A stretch of 64,000 nt of DNA from Solidesulfovibrio sp. (GTDB taxonomy: Bacteria; Desulfobacterota; Desulfovibrionia; Desulfovibrionales; Desulfovibrionaceae): the NCBI RefSeq assembly GCF_038562415.1, contig NZ_JBCFBA010000001.1, positions 496,001 to 560,000 of the forward strand, written 5' to 3'. Under the pieces are notes generated by a model, which was not told where the DNA came from, ran no database searches, and saw nothing but the letters and a program-made list of their open reading frames with translations. This document shows positions 32,707 to 42,112 of the stretch, one piece after another; position 1 is the first letter of the stretch; each line of letters starts with the position of its first letter. The position numbers were made by a program, and so were the translations under genes.

Positions 32707-33494
32707 CGGGTCTCCGGGGACGCCAGTCCGGCCAGGTCCGGCGGCATGCGCCGCAGGAAGGCCTCCATGGGACAGCTGGGGCTGTGCACGCCGTAGAGCA
32801 GGTCGACCATCTCCTTGGTCAGGGCGGGCCTGGGCGCGTGGAGCAGCCGGCCGTTGACGCAGGCCACGGCCGTGACCCCGGCGGCCAGGATGCTCATGTC
32901 GTGGCTGACCACGATCGAGGTCACGCCCTGGCCGATGCGCGCGAGCACCTCGTAGAGGCAGAATTTCCCTTGGGGGTCGATGTTGGCCGTGGGCTCGTCG
33001 AGGATGAGCAGGTCCGGGTCCGAGACCAGGGCCCGGGCAATGAGCGTGCGCTGCTGCTGGCCGCCCGAGAGGTCGCAGAAACGGCGGTCGGCGAAGGGCA
33101 GCATCTCGACCTTGTCCAGGGCGGCCTTGGCTCGGGCGATTTCGCCCCCGGAAAACCGGAAGCCGTGCCGCCCCGGAGCGAGCAGGCCCATGAGCGTCAC
33201 CTCGAGCACGCGCACGGGCAGGTCCTTGCGCGCCGAGGCGCCTTCCAGGCGCTGGGGCACGTAGCCGATGCGCGGGCTGTTGCGCCCGGGCTCCTGGCCG
33301 AAAACCCGGATGGTGCCGGCACTCGGGCGCAGGATGCCCAGCACGAGCTTGAGCAGGGTCGTCTTGCCCCCGCCGTTGGGGCCAAGCACGGCCAGCCGCT
33401 CCCCGGGCGCGACGGCCAGGTCGACCCCCGAAAGGACCGCCTGGCCGTTGTAGGCGAACGTCAGGTCGCGGATGGCGACCACGGGTTGGTTCAC
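32703..33494 (-). CDS. znuC: Zinc ABC transporter ATP-binding protein
   Basis: This 263-residue ATPase of a metal importer has Walker A GPNGGGKTTLLKL, Q-loop VPQRLE, signature LSGGQQQR, Walker B LLILDEPTANID and the switch His in VVSHDMS. The FFS-type YVPQR region is typical of the ZnuC/ZurA group. The GTG start overlaps the znuA stop (GTGA). The C-terminal tail (about 40 residues, ending PDLAGLASPETR) is somewhat longer than in core ABC proteins. Confidence 0.93.
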   Translation of the reverse strand: MNQPVVAIRDLTFAYNGQAVLSGVDLAVAPGERLAVLGPNGGGKTTLLKLVLGILRPSAGTIRVFGQEPGRNSPRIGYVPQRLEGASARKDLPVRVLEVTLMGLLAPGRHGFRFSGGEIARAKAALDKVEMLPFADRRFCDLSGGQQQRTLIARALVSDPDLLILDEPTANIDPQGKFCLYEVLARIGQGVTSIVVSHDMSILAAGVTAVACVNGRLLHAPRPALTKEMVDLLYGVHSPSCPMEAFLRRMPPDLAGLASPETR

Positions 33495-34408
33495 TTGGGC
33501 TCCGTTTGTCCGGCCAGGCCCTGGCGCAGGGCCGTGGCCGCCTTGTCGAGGTTGGCCGCCCAGTCCCCGGCCAGGGGATCGAGGGGAGCCACCGTGCCGC
33601 CGATGGCCTGGGCGATGGTCTGGGCCGCCCGGGCACTGAACTGCGGCTGCACGAAAATCACCTTCACGCCGTCTTTTTGGGCCTCGCGCACGAGCCGGGC
33701 CAGGGCCTTGGGGCCGGGTTCGCGGCCAAGCTCCTCGATGGGCTCCTGGGTCAGGCCGAAGTCCCGGGCGAAATACCCCCAGGACGGATGAAACACCATG
33801 AATTTGTGCTCGCCCGGGGGCAAGTCGGCAAACTTCGTTTGTATGTCGGCGGCCAGCGCATCGCAAGAGGCGGCGAAGCGTTCGTAGCCCGCCGCATAGG
33901 CCGCCGCGCCCTCGGGGTCGGCCTTGGCCAGGGCGTCGCGCATGGAGGCGGCCAGGACCTTGGCCAGGGCGGGCGACAGCCAGACATGGGGATCGGGCTC
34001 GCCGGCCTCGTGATGGTGGGCCTCCTCCTTGCCCTTGGCCTTCCCCTTGTCGTGGGCGTCATCCTCGTGGGCGACCATGGGGATTTTCTCGATGCCGGCA
34101 TCGGTGCGGACGATGGCCATGGCCGGGTTGGCCGCCGTGAACCGGGGCAGCCAGGCCGGCTCGAAGTCCATGCCCACGGCGAAATAGACGGCCGCCTTGC
34201 CCAGTTCGGCCAATTGCTTGGGCCTGGGCTCATAGGTGTGGGCATCGGCCCCGGGCGGCACCATGACCAGCACATCCACCCGGTCCCCGGCGATCTGCCT
34301 GAGGAAATAGGCTTGCGGCGCGATGCTCACGGCCACCAGCGGCTTGGCCAGGGCCGGGGCGGCCCAAGTGAAAACGATTCCCGCGATCAACACAAGCAGT
34401 TTCTGCAT
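33491..34408 (-). CDS. znuA: Zinc ABC transporter substrate-binding protein
   Basis: This 305-residue periplasmic protein has an N-terminal signal peptide (MQKLLVLIAGIVFTWAAPALA). The cluster A-I fold is evident: VMVPPGADAHTYEP holds the first metal-binding His and DPHVWLSP the second, and FHPSWGYFARDFGL the third. Between the first two lies a His/Asp/Lys-rich loop (about residues 115-140, with HEDDAH and HHHEAGE) typical of zinc-specific ZnuA, where it acts as a zinc sponge. The ATG at 34408 has AAAGGAG upstream. It heads the operon znuA-znuC-znuB-zur. Confidence 0.93.
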   Translation of the reverse strand: MQKLLVLIAGIVFTWAAPALAKPLVAVSIAPQAYFLRQIAGDRVDVLVMVPPGADAHTYEPRPKQLAELGKAAVYFAVGMDFEPAWLPRFTAANPAMAIVRTDAGIEKIPMVAHEDDAHDKGKAKGKEEAHHHEAGEPDPHVWLSPALAKVLAASMRDALAKADPEGAAAYAAGYERFAASCDALAADIQTKFADLPPGEHKFMVFHPSWGYFARDFGLTQEPIEELGREPGPKALARLVREAQKDGVKVIFVQPQFSARAAQTIAQAIGGTVAPLDPLAGDWAANLDKAATALRQGLAGQTEPK

Positions 34409-34736
34409 GACGTCTCCTTTGGCGCGTCCACGGGCGGTTACAGCACGGCCGCACGTGATCGCACATGGGGCTTGTGCCATCGCCGCGCCCGGGCGCTGCC
34501 GATGGCTTCATGCAACAGAGTTGCACGCCAAAGTCAAGCCCGTCCCCAAAGGTTTCAAGCGGGCAATCCCGGATACGCCTTGTCGCCCGGGCCGCCCTGC
34601 CGTAGCCTTGCCCGGCATCTTCCAACAAAGGCCCCTCCTCGGTGACGGGGCCGCCAGGAGCCCCCGCCATGATCGCCATGACGCGCCCGGTTTCCCTTGG
34701 CCCGGCCACCGGCCAGGCAGCCCGACTGCCTCTGTC
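34409..34736. other. Non-coding region between znuA and the Cys-rich gene
   Basis: The znuA leader (about 95 bases), its promoter and operator lie in 34409-34540. From 34541 to 34736 the sequence is GC-rich with no recognised element. A short frame at 34669-34740 has two ATGs but stops at TGA just before the Cys-rich frame begins. Confidence 0.5.
34509..34537 (-). promoter_or_regulatory. znuA promoter with putative Zur operator
   Basis: On the minus strand TTGACT (34537-34532) is a near-consensus -35. A weak -10 (TTGCAT or TGCATG) lies 16-17 bases downstream. Between them sits the perfect palindrome TGCAAC-N3-GTTGCA (34511-34525). A repressor bound there would block polymerase. As the operon carries its own Fur-family gene, Zur is the obvious candidate, though I cannot confirm the motif for this group. 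Confidence 0.65.
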
Positions 34737-34988
34737 CTGAGTTCCCTGCCCTGCCTGGGCTGCGGCTGGTGCTGCCTTGCGGACCCCTGTGTGGAGTCGC
34801 ACATCCGCTACGGCTATCTGCGCCGTTGCCCGGACCTCTACTGGCACGAGGCAAGCGGCCGCTACCGCTGCCGGATGGCCGAGGACCCGGAGCATGGCGA
34901 GCGGATGCGCTTTCTGCTGGGGATCGGGCACGGCTGCTGCGCGCCGCTCAATGCCTGGCGTAGCGACGTGCGCGACCGGGAAGGATAG
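34737..34988 (+). CDS. Small Cys-rich protein (CxxCxxCC), start unclear
   Basis: A convincing frame of about 83 residues contains LPCLGCGWCCLADPCVESH near its start, then RYGYLRRCPDLYWHEASGRYRCRM, EHGERMRFLLGIGHGCCAPLNAW. Nine or ten cysteines in this arrangement look like a metal- or cluster-binding protein conserved in Desulfovibrio, function unknown. The problem is the start: no ATG, GTG or TTG lies in frame close before the first cysteine. I give the CTG at 34737 as a placeholder. Either a rare start codon is used, or a frameshift separates it from the ATGs at 34669/34678. Confidence 0.6.
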   Translation: MSSLPCLGCGWCCLADPCVESHIRYGYLRRCPDLYWHEASGRYRCRMAEDPEHGERMRFLLGIGHGCCAPLNAWRSDVRDREG

Positions 34989-35000
34989 CCGGACGCCTGG

Positions 35001-36152
35001 TCAGGCCCGCCGGGGCATGGCCATCACCCGGTCGTAGGCCCCACGGACGATGGCGGCCGTTTTCTCCCAGGAAAAAAGTCCGGCCCGGGCCAGCGATGCC
35101 GCCCGGAGCCGCTCGCGCAGGGCCGCGTCGGCCGAAACGGCGGCCATGGCCCGGGCCAGGCCGGCCACGTCCAGGGGATCGACCAGCAGCGCCGCCTCAC
35201 CGGCCACCTCGGGCAGCGAGGTGGCGTCGGAACAGACCACCGGCGCGCCCAGGCTCATGGCTTCGAGCACCGGCAGGCCGAAACCCTCGAAGAGCGACGG
35301 ATAGAGGAAGGCCCGGCACGAGGCGTACAGCCAGGCCAGCTCGGCGTCCGTGACGTAGCCGGTGAAAACGAGCCGGTCGGCGATGCCGAGGCTTTTGACC
35401 GTGCGGGCCACATCGTCCATGAGCCAGCCCTTGCCCCCGGCCAAGACCAGCGGCATGTCGCCGCCCGTTTCCCGGCGCCATTGGGCATAGGCGGCAAAGA
35501 GCCGCTCGTGGTTTTTGCGCGGCTCGATGGTGCCCACGCACAGCCAGAAGGCGCCCGGTTCCAGGCCGCCCACGGCTTGCGGCTTCCCGCGCGGCGAAGT
35601 GGCGGTAAACCGACTGGCCAGGGGCGCGACAACCGCCCGGTCTTGCGGGAATTTCGGAAAAACCTTCAAGAAGTGCTTGAGGGAATAATCCGAAATGGAA
35701 ACCAGGAAATCGGCCCGGCCCGCGGCCCGGAACACGCCGTCGAAACAGCCGGTGCGGTTGCCCTCGGTGGTCCAGGCCGGGTTTTCCAGAAACGACAGGT
35801 CGTAAAGCGTGTAGACGAGCCTGGCCGTTGTCAGGCCCGTTGGGCAGAAGAAATTGTTGGCATGGACGATGTCCGGCGCGCCCAGGCGCTTTTCGAAATC
35901 CGGCGGCGGCTGCCGGAAAAAGCGCTTCTGGGCCGTGAACCGGCGAAAGGCCGGCCCCTGCGCGAACCGGGAACCAGCCGGGCGCAGGCAGGCCTTGGGG
36001 CGCGGCTCCCAGAAAAAATCGCCGAAGGCCGGATAGAGGACGTAGTCGTTGGCCGTATCCCCCCGGGCCAGGGCGGCCAGCAGCCCGGCGGCGAAATAGC
36101 CGCAACCCGCCTTGCCGGCCCCCGTCTGGGAGACGTCGAAGCCGATCCTCAC
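35001..36152 (-). CDS. Glycosyltransferase family 4 (GT-B)
   Basis: This 383-residue retaining glycosyltransferase has a start (VRIGFDVSQTGAGKAGCGYFAAGLLAAL) holding the glycine-rich N-terminal loop. The C-terminal Rossmann domain has VGTIEPRKNHERLFAAY and YPSLFEGFGLPVLEAMSLGAPVV, whose EGFGLPxLE is the donor-binding EX7E-type motif. It is a cytoplasmic or membrane-associated enzyme adding a sugar to the surface polysaccharide. The GTG start overlaps the stop of the GT2 gene (GTGA). It is the last gene of the leftward block that starts at 39623. Confidence 0.9.
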   Translation of the reverse strand: MRIGFDVSQTGAGKAGCGYFAAGLLAALARGDTANDYVLYPAFGDFFWEPRPKACLRPAGSRFAQGPAFRRFTAQKRFFRQPPPDFEKRLGAPDIVHANNFFCPTGLTTARLVYTLYDLSFLENPAWTTEGNRTGCFDGVFRAAGRADFLVSISDYSLKHFLKVFPKFPQDRAVVAPLASRFTATSPRGKPQAVGGLEPGAFWLCVGTIEPRKNHERLFAAYAQWRRETGGDMPLVLAGGKGWLMDDVARTVKSLGIADRLVFTGYVTDAELAWLYASCRAFLYPSLFEGFGLPVLEAMSLGAPVVCSDATSLPEVAGEAALLVDPLDVAGLARAMAAVSADAALRERLRAASLARAGLFSWEKTAAIVRGAYDRVMAMPRRA

Positions 36153-37039
36153 AGGCCCTCGCCCGGCCGCACCAGGCCCCGGGTCAGCCACGAGGCCACC
36201 GTGCGCGCCAGTGCCGGCGACACGCCCCGGTTCCAGCGAAACGACGCCCCCAGGCTGGCCGCGGCCAGGGCCGGCGTGGATACAAGACTCCCCTCGCCCA
36301 CCTTCCACTTTTCGCGCACCAGGGCATGGGCGTAGTTGCACAGCCACCGGTCCGGCACGGAGCCGAAGGTGTGGGCCAGCATGTCGTTGATCTCGGCATG
36401 GACCTTGAGCCGGGCGCCGGAGGTCTTGGTTTGCGGGTAGAACCGCGAGCCGGCCAGCTTTCGCGGCAGGTAGGCAAAAACCGCCCCACCCTTGGCCAGA
36501 CGCAGCCAGAACTCGTAATCGAGGGTGTACTGCCAGCGCAAATCCAGCGCCCCCAACCGCGCAACCGCCCGGCGCCGGAAAAAGGCCGCCGGCTGGCAGA
36601 TGATGCAACGCGTCTTGAAGCGCTCCAGGTCATAGGGCTCGACCGGATAGGGCTCGATGAAGGCGTCGTTGACGTCGATGTGGTCCCCATCGCCGTAAAC
36701 AACATCCACTTCGGGGTTTTTCTCGAAAACCTCAAGTACCGCCTTAAGTGCGCCCGGGAAGTAGACGTCGTCGGAATTGAGCCAGGCGATGACCTCGCCG
36801 GAGGTGGCGGCGATGCCCTTGTTGACGGCGTCGGGCTGGCCCTTGTCGCGCTCGCTGACATAGCGCAGGCGGCCAGCGTAGCTTTCCAGCACGGCCACGG
36901 TCTCGTCCGTGCTGCCGCCGTCCATGACCACGTATTCGAGGCCGTCGATGCCCTGGGACAGGACGCTGTCGATGGTGCGGCCGATGAACCGTCCCTGGTT
37001 GTAGGACGGCGTGATGGCACTCACGCGCAAGCTAGGCAT
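36149..37039 (-). CDS. Glycosyltransferase family 2 (GT-A)
   Basis: This 296-residue inverting glycosyltransferase has SAITPSYNQGRFIGRTIDSVLSQ at the nucleotide-binding start. DGGSTDETV and WLNSDDVYFPG hold the acidic metal-binding residues, and LDYEFWLRL is typical of the acceptor side. It overlaps the upstream MT-GT4 gene by 8 bases and the downstream GT4 by 4. Its sequence is close in pattern to the C-terminal half of the fusion at 42199-44196 (VTPSFNQAAFLPQTLESV; WLNSDDCLF), so the two probably share origin and type of linkage. Confidence 0.9.
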   Translation of the reverse strand: MPSLRVSAITPSYNQGRFIGRTIDSVLSQGIDGLEYVVMDGGSTDETVAVLESYAGRLRYVSERDKGQPDAVNKGIAATSGEVIAWLNSDDVYFPGALKAVLEVFEKNPEVDVVYGDGDHIDVNDAFIEPYPVEPYDLERFKTRCIICQPAAFFRRRAVARLGALDLRWQYTLDYEFWLRLAKGGAVFAYLPRKLAGSRFYPQTKTSGARLKVHAEINDMLAHTFGSVPDRWLCNYAHALVREKWKVGEGSLVSTPALAAASLGASFRWNRGVSPALARTVASWLTRGLVRPGEGL

Positions 37040-39623
37040 GGGCCGCCTCCCCGTAGCGCAAATCGACGTCGCGGGCGCCGTCGGTCAGGCGCAGCTCCCG
37101 GCACAGGGCCGAGAGCACCCGCCGGTCGGCGCCCGGGCCGGACGCCTCGCCGCGCCGGGCGCCGGTAAAAAGAAATTCCACGTAGCCGCCGTGGGGGGCC
37201 AGATCCAGGGAATAGGCGGTGTCCTTGCCCCGGCCGAGGGACCGGGCCCGGCCGGCCGGCTTGCCGTCCACGAACACTTCCAGCCGGACCTTGGCCGACG
37301 GCGCGCCCGGCGGCAGGGCGAAGGCCGCCCGCAGCCACTGGCGGTGAGCCGCCGGGCCGTAGGCGACGAAAAGCCGCGCACCGCACCAGCCGTCGGCGTA
37401 GAGTCCCCGCACGGCCGTACTCTGGGACACGGGCCGGGAAAGCACGTCCTCGAACACGGCCAGATACCTGGCGGCCATGTCCTCGGGGCCGCCAAAGACG
37501 GCCAGACGCTCCCGGCCCTTGGCCACGAGCTCCCCGGCCAGCCCCGGTTCGTCCAGGAGGCGGGCCAAGGCTTCGGCCATGTCGCCCGGGCGGCGGGGAT
37601 CGAAATACAGTGCCGCCTCGCCGCCGACCTCGGGCAGGCTGGTCACGTCGGAACAGACGATGGGCGTGCCCACGTGCATGGCCTCGACCAGGGGCATGCC
37701 GAAGCCCTCGAAAAGGGACGGGAAAACCAGGGCCTTCGCGCCGGTCAGCAGCGCCGAGAGGTCCGCGTCGGACACATAGCCGGCGAACGTCACCCGCTCG
37801 GCCAGCCCCAGCCCGGCGACCGCCTCGCCCAGTTCCCGGCGCAGCCCCGTGTCCGCGCCGGTCAGCACCAGGCGCACCGTCTCCCCGGGCCGGGCCTGGC
37901 ACAGCATGCCAAACGCCGTCAGCAGCATGCGGTGGTTCTTGTGGGGCCAGAAATTGGCCGGATAGAGGAAATACGCGTCCTGCCCCAGGCCCAGGCCGCG
38001 GCGCACGGCGGCCACGGCCGCGTCGTCGGTGCGCGAGAGCCGGCGCGGCAGGGAGATGTGGACCGTGGCCGTGCGCCCGGGCGGGACGTTGCCCTGCTCC
38101 AGCACGGTCTTGCGGGCGAAATCCGAGATGCACACCAGCCGTTCGCTCACCCGGGCGGCGGTCAGGAAGGTGCGCTCCCGGCCGGCCTCCTCGTCGGGCG
38201 TGAAAAACTGCGGATAATAGGCGTATTGCAGGTCGTAGATGACCGAGACCACCGGCACGTCGGGGTGGTGGTAATACGGCATGGTGAAGGGGCAAAAAAG
38301 GAGGTCGACCCGCCGGCCCTTCCAGCGGTCGAGGCCCCGGGCCAGGCCGATGACGCCGGAGCGGACGCGCTCCATGTTGGGCGCCTCCAGGTGCGACAGT
38401 TCGTCGTACGCCGCGTCGGACACAATGCACACGAACCGCCAGTCGGGGCGCATGACGCGCAGGGCATGCAGCAGCAGCACGGTCATGAGCTTGGCCCCGC
38501 CGTTGTCGCCGCCGGGCAGCACCGGCGTGAGGTCGACCAGGACCAGGACCTCGCCGCCGGGATCGCGGGTGCCAAGCTCCTTGTGCCCCATCCGCCTGGC
38601 CAGTACGTGTTTGACGGCCTTGTTGTACAGCCAGGCCACCCGGCCCCAGCGCGCCAGCACCTTGCCGACGATCTCCGGCAGCCGGCCCTGGCTCACCCAG
38701 CCCGAGGCCGTCTCGCGGATGACGCCTTCCAGCCCGCCGAGGCTGGCCGCTTCGTCGCCGCACAGTTTCGCGGCTTGCGCCTCGGCCGCCTCGGCCCGGT
38801 CGGACAAATCCAGCATGGCCAGGGACAGGCGCCCGCCGGGCGTGGCGCAAAGCGCCGCTTCCACCGCCTCCCGGCCATGCTCGGGAATGGGCTGCCGGCC
38901 GGCCACGAAAAGCATGTCATAAGGGAAAAGCGCCTTCTCGAAGCGGAACTGCCCCAGGCCGGCGAAGGCGAACAGTTCGCGCACGGCCTTTTCGCTGTAC
39001 AGATACAGGTGTTCGGCCGGCAGCAGCATGCGGGCGAAGGGGTCGCCGTCGGCCAGGAGCCGGCCGTGGCTGGCGCCGGCCGGAAAACGCGGCGTCTGGA
39101 CGAAGACGATGCCACCCGGCGCTAATAGCCCCATCAGCCGGCGCAAAAATTCCACCGGCTCGGGCAGGTGCTCGAGCACGTCCATGAGCACCACGGCGGC
39201 CAGGCTCCCCGGGGCGATGTCCTGTTCCTCCAGGGGGCCGGCAAGCATGGTCACGCCGAAGGTCTTGGCGGCCAGCGCCGCCACCGAGCCGTCGAGTTCC
39301 AGGCCGCTGGCGGCGAAACCGGCCTGGTGCAAAAGCGCCGTGAAACCGCCGTGGGCGCAGCCGAGCTCCAGCACCGCCCCCGGCGGCAGGCAGGCCCGCA
39401 TAAAACGCCGCAGCCAGTAGACGCAGCGCTCGGGCAGGTCGAGCCGGGCGCGCGCCTCGATGGACGGCTGGCCGAGCTCGGCCACCTGATGCTCGTACCA
39501 GTAGTCGCGGCCGTAGCCCTCGGGCCGCTCCTCGCGCGAGACCAGCGTGCCGCAGGCCGGACACAGCATGTAGCCGTCGCTAAAGGGCTCCAGCCCGCCC
39601 ACTCCACACCAACACTGCCGCAT
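37032..39623 (-). CDS. Methyltransferase-glycosyltransferase 4 fusion
   Basis: The protein has 863 residues. The N-terminus (CWCGVGGLEPFSDGYMLCPACGTL) is a small zinc-ribbon-like segment. It is followed by a class I methyltransferase (GAVLELGCAHGGFTALLHQAGF, VVLMDVLEHLPEPVEFL, LLAPGGIVFVQTP). After a linker, a GT-B glycosyltransferase begins near residue 360 (VLVDLTPVLPGGDNGGAKLM) and ends with YPANFWPHKNHRMLLTAF and FPSLFEGFGMPLVEAMHVG. The last 120 residues form a further beta-rich domain of unknown role. Such fusions couple sugar addition with methylation, often of chain ends. The ATG at 39623 follows CAAGGAGCGGCC. Confidence 0.88.
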   Translation of the reverse strand: MRQCWCGVGGLEPFSDGYMLCPACGTLVSREERPEGYGRDYWYEHQVAELGQPSIEARARLDLPERCVYWLRRFMRACLPPGAVLELGCAHGGFTALLHQAGFAASGLELDGSVAALAAKTFGVTMLAGPLEEQDIAPGSLAAVVLMDVLEHLPEPVEFLRRLMGLLAPGGIVFVQTPRFPAGASHGRLLADGDPFARMLLPAEHLYLYSEKAVRELFAFAGLGQFRFEKALFPYDMLFVAGRQPIPEHGREAVEAALCATPGGRLSLAMLDLSDRAEAAEAQAAKLCGDEAASLGGLEGVIRETASGWVSQGRLPEIVGKVLARWGRVAWLYNKAVKHVLARRMGHKELGTRDPGGEVLVLVDLTPVLPGGDNGGAKLMTVLLLHALRVMRPDWRFVCIVSDAAYDELSHLEAPNMERVRSGVIGLARGLDRWKGRRVDLLFCPFTMPYYHHPDVPVVSVIYDLQYAYYPQFFTPDEEAGRERTFLTAARVSERLVCISDFARKTVLEQGNVPPGRTATVHISLPRRLSRTDDAAVAAVRRGLGLGQDAYFLYPANFWPHKNHRMLLTAFGMLCQARPGETVRLVLTGADTGLRRELGEAVAGLGLAERVTFAGYVSDADLSALLTGAKALVFPSLFEGFGMPLVEAMHVGTPIVCSDVTSLPEVGGEAALYFDPRRPGDMAEALARLLDEPGLAGELVAKGRERLAVFGGPEDMAARYLAVFEDVLSRPVSQSTAVRGLYADGWCGARLFVAYGPAAHRQWLRAAFALPPGAPSAKVRLEVFVDGKPAGRARSLGRGKDTAYSLDLAPHGGYVEFLFTGARRGEASGPGADRRVLSALCRELRLTDGARDVDLRYGEAAHA

Positions 39624-39651
39624 GGCCGCTCCTTGGGGATGCCTCCGGCGG

Positions 39652-39715
39652 CCAGGAGGGGCTTTGCCCCTCCTGGACCACCCCATCGGGGGGGATAATC
39701 CCCCCCGAACCCCCT
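39652..39715. repeat. Two-hairpin GC-rich intergenic repeat, copy 1
   Basis: The first hairpin is CCAGGAGGGGC / GCCCCTCCTGG (39652-39662 / 39666-39676), a perfect 11-bp stem with loop TTT. The second is G7-ATAAT-C7 (39688-39706). Read on the minus strand, the order and sequence match the copy at 52905 (G-rich lead, G7 hairpin, then GGGGCAAAGCCCC hairpin). It lies between the MT-GT4 start and the wzt stop. Confidence 0.75.
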
Positions 39716-39789
39716 TGACGATTTAAATATTGTTCATTTCGCCGCCATGCGCGCCGACACAGGCGAGACATCCCAAAACCCCACCATTG

Positions 39790-39839
39790 CGGGGTCCGGG
39801 GGGATCATCCCCCCGGCGGGTCCAGGGCGGCGCCCTGGT
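39790..39839. repeat. Two-hairpin GC-rich intergenic repeat, copy 2
   Basis: This copy starts GGGGTCCGG, has the hairpin G6-ATCAT-C6 (39798-39814) and then CCAGGGC / GCCCTGG (39822-39839). It overlaps the 3' end of wzt, where it encodes the last residues (AALDPPGG). It is opposite in direction to copy 1, 75 bases away. Confidence 0.7.
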
Positions 39840-41232
39840 CGCCGAAGGCTTCCTCCCCATCCGCTCTCCCGCCATACAACACCAGGCTCGCCTGGCCCGG
39901 CAGGTTGGCCAGGCCGTGGTGGGTGAGCTGCACGGGTGTGGTGTCGCGGCTGCGGAAGGTGACCATGAAATCGCCGGCCCGGGTCAGGATGGAAATCACC
40001 GTGGCCCGGCTTTCCAGCTCCTGGTGCGACAGGGACGACCGACGCTCGTAATCCTCGCGGCTGATGGTCGAAAAGCCCAGGTTGAACGTGTATTCGCCCG
40101 GCGCCAGGGCCAGCGTCAGGTCGAAGCGCACCCGCACCACCGTGCCGGCCGGGGTGGCCAGCGGATGTTCGCAGTCGAATTGCAGGGTGTTTTTGCCGAA
40201 CACGATGACGCGCTTGTCGTTGATGAGTTCCACGCCGGCCACGGCCACGGCGATGTCACGACTGACGACGTAGCGGCAGAAGAGGGAAACGGTCTCGCCC
40301 TGCTCGAAGGCCCGGCAGGGCTGGCCCGAGGCGTCACATACGGCCACGTCCGTCAGTGTGGCGAAACCGTTCTCGGCGGCGGCCGCCTCGGCGAGGTCCA
40401 GGAAGGCCTCGGGCGCGGGCCAAAAGCCGTCGGCCCCCTGCTCGGCCGGCAGGCCCAAGGCCTGGGCGGACACCTCGGGCGCGGCCACGGCGGCGGCCGG
40501 GCCGCCGACCATGTAGCGTTTGACTGCCGCGGCCGCGTCGCCGCAGAAAACGACCTTGCCCCGTTCGAGGAAAAGCGCCCGGTGGCAGAACTGGGCCACG
40601 TCGTTCATGGCGTGGGAGACGAGCACCACCACCGTGCCCCGCGCCAGGAGCCCCTCCAGGCGCTGGTAGCATTTCTGGCGGAAAAAGACGTCGCCCACGG
40701 CCAAGGCCTCGTCGATGATGAGGACGTCCGGCGCGAGGCTCGTGGTCACGGCAAAGGCCAGGCGCAAAAACATGCCGCTGGAATAGGTCCTGACCGGCTG
40801 GTCGAAATGCGGGCCGATGTCGGCGAAGGCGGCGATGTCGTCCATTTTCGCCGCGACGACGCTGCGCGGGATGCCGAGCACGGCGGCGTTGACGTGGACG
40901 TTTTGCCGGCCGGTGAATTCCGGCTTGAAGCCCGAGCCCAGTTCCAGAAGGGCCGTGGTGTGCTCGGGCAGGGTCACTTCCCCGGCGGTCGGCTCCAGCA
41001 CGCCGGCCAGGATTTGCAGCAGGGTCGATTTGCCGGCCCCGTTTTTGCCGATGATGCCGAAGGCCTCGCCGGGGCGCACCTCGAAGGACACGTCGCGCAG
41101 GGCCCAGTGCTCGCGGTAAAGCGGCTTGCCGCCGGGCAGGAGCATCTGGCGCAGCCTGTCCTGGGGCCGGCGGTAGAGCTCGTACATCTTGGACACGCCC
41201 CGGGCGGCGATGAGGGGGGACTCAGAGGGCAT
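39805..41232 (-). CDS. wzt: Polysaccharide ABC exporter ATPase (Wzt-like) with C-terminal carbohydrate-binding domain
   Basis: The protein has 475 residues. The N-terminal ATPase domain has Walker [33 protein letters not shown] typical of Wzt/TagH, signature [12 protein letters not shown] and Walker [13 protein letters not shown] linker leads to a C-terminal beta-sandwich of about 150 residues ([28 protein letters not shown]). In Wzt proteins this domain binds the modified non-reducing end of the glycan before export. With the adjacent Wzm it moves undecaprenyl-linked polysaccharide across the inner membrane. The first 11 bases overlap wzm. A GC-rich repeat overlaps its 3' end. Confidence 0.92.
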   Translation of the reverse strand: MPSESPLIAARGVSKMYELYRRPQDRLRQMLLPGGKPLYREHWALRDVSFEVRPGEAFGIIGKNGAGKSTLLQILAGVLEPTAGEVTLPEHTTALLELGSGFKPEFTGRQNVHVNAAVLGIPRSVVAAKMDDIAAFADIGPHFDQPVRTYSSGMFLRLAFAVTTSLAPDVLIIDEALAVGDVFFRQKCYQRLEGLLARGTVVVLVSHAMNDVAQFCHRALFLERGKVVFCGDAAAAVKRYMVGGPAAAVAAPEVSAQALGLPAEQGADGFWPAPEAFLDLAEAAAAENGFATLTDVAVCDASGQPCRAFEQGETVSLFCRYVVSRDIAVAVAGVELINDKRVIVFGKNTLQFDCEHPLATPAGTVVRVRFDLTLALAPGEYTFNLGFSTISREDYERRSSLSHQELESRATVISILTRAGDFMVTFRSRDTTPVQLTHHGLANLPGQASLVLYGGRADGEEAFGDQGAALDPPGG

Positions 41233-42088
41233 CGGCGAAAAGCCTCTTGACGCTGGCGAAAAAGGCGTAGCCGGCCAGCATGATGGCGGCGCAGGCGGCC
41301 GTGACCCAGCCGAGCGCCGCCCAGTCGGGCGCCTGGCCGAAGATGAGGCAGCGGCGCAGGTGGTCCACCACCGGATGGAGCGGGTTTAGGGCCAGGAGCT
41401 TGCGGAAGGGCTCGGGCACGGCCGTCAGGGGATAAAGGATGGGCGTGGCGAAAAAATAAAGCTGTACGGCCACGCCCACGATGTTGCCGAGGTCCTTGAG
41501 GAAAACGCCCACCGGTGCCAGGAACCAGCACACGCCGAGCGTCAGCATGGCCAGGGCCGGATAGGCCAGGGGGGCGAGCACGATGGTCCAGTGCACGGTG
41601 CCCGTGGTGACGAGGACGCCAAGGACCACGAGCAGCAGGCTGAGGGCCGATTCCATGACCGCGGCGCACAGGATGCCCACAGGCAGGATTTCCAGGGGAA
41701 AGAGCACCTTCTTGATGAAATTGACGTTTTCCGAAAGCAGCCTGGGCGTGCGGTTGACGCAGCCGGCGAAGACCTCGAACACGGCCAGGCCGGTGAAAAG
41801 GATCAGCGCATAGCCGGCCACGCCCCCTTCCCCGCCGCCGGCCCAGGACGGCTTGAAGACCACGGAGAAAACGAAGGTGTAGACGGCCAGGGTGGCCAGG
41901 GGCGAAACCAGGCCCCACAGCAGCCCGAGCTGGGCGCCGTGGTAGCGGGAGAGGAACTCGATGCGGGCGAAGGTGGCCAGCACCTCGCGCAGCTTCCAGA
42001 AATGCCGGGCAAAAGCCACGGGCGACAGGCCGGCGGCAAGACCCGACCACCACGAGCCGGGGCGCGGCCGCCGAACGACCATGACCAT
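41222..42088 (-). CDS. wzm: Polysaccharide ABC exporter permease (Wzm-like)
   Basis: This permease of about 288 residues belongs to the ABC-2 type. It has six hydrophobic helices, the amphipathic entry helix [31 protein letters not shown], and [18 protein letters not shown] near the end, all typical of Wzm/TagG. The start is uncertain: ATGs at 42103, 42088 and 42082 are in frame. I prefer 42088 because the predicted -10 and transcription start lie at about 42106-42118, and AGG lies 8 bases upstream. It heads a wzm-wzt unit. Confidence 0.9.
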   Translation of the reverse strand: MVMVVRRPRPGSWWSGLAAGLSPVAFARHFWKLREVLATFARIEFLSRYHGAQLGLLWGLVSPLATLAVYTFVFSVVFKPSWAGGGEGGVAGYALILFTGLAVFEVFAGCVNRTPRLLSENVNFIKKVLFPLEILPVGILCAAVMESALSLLLVVLGVLVTTGTVHWTIVLAPLAYPALAMLTLGVCWFLAPVGVFLKDLGNIVGVAVQLYFFATPILYPLTAVPEPFRKLLALNPLHPVVDHLRRCLIFGQAPDWAALGWVTAACAAIMLAGYAFFASVKRLFADAL

Positions 42089-42112
42089 TTTCGACGCCTG
42101 CATGGAGCCGGT

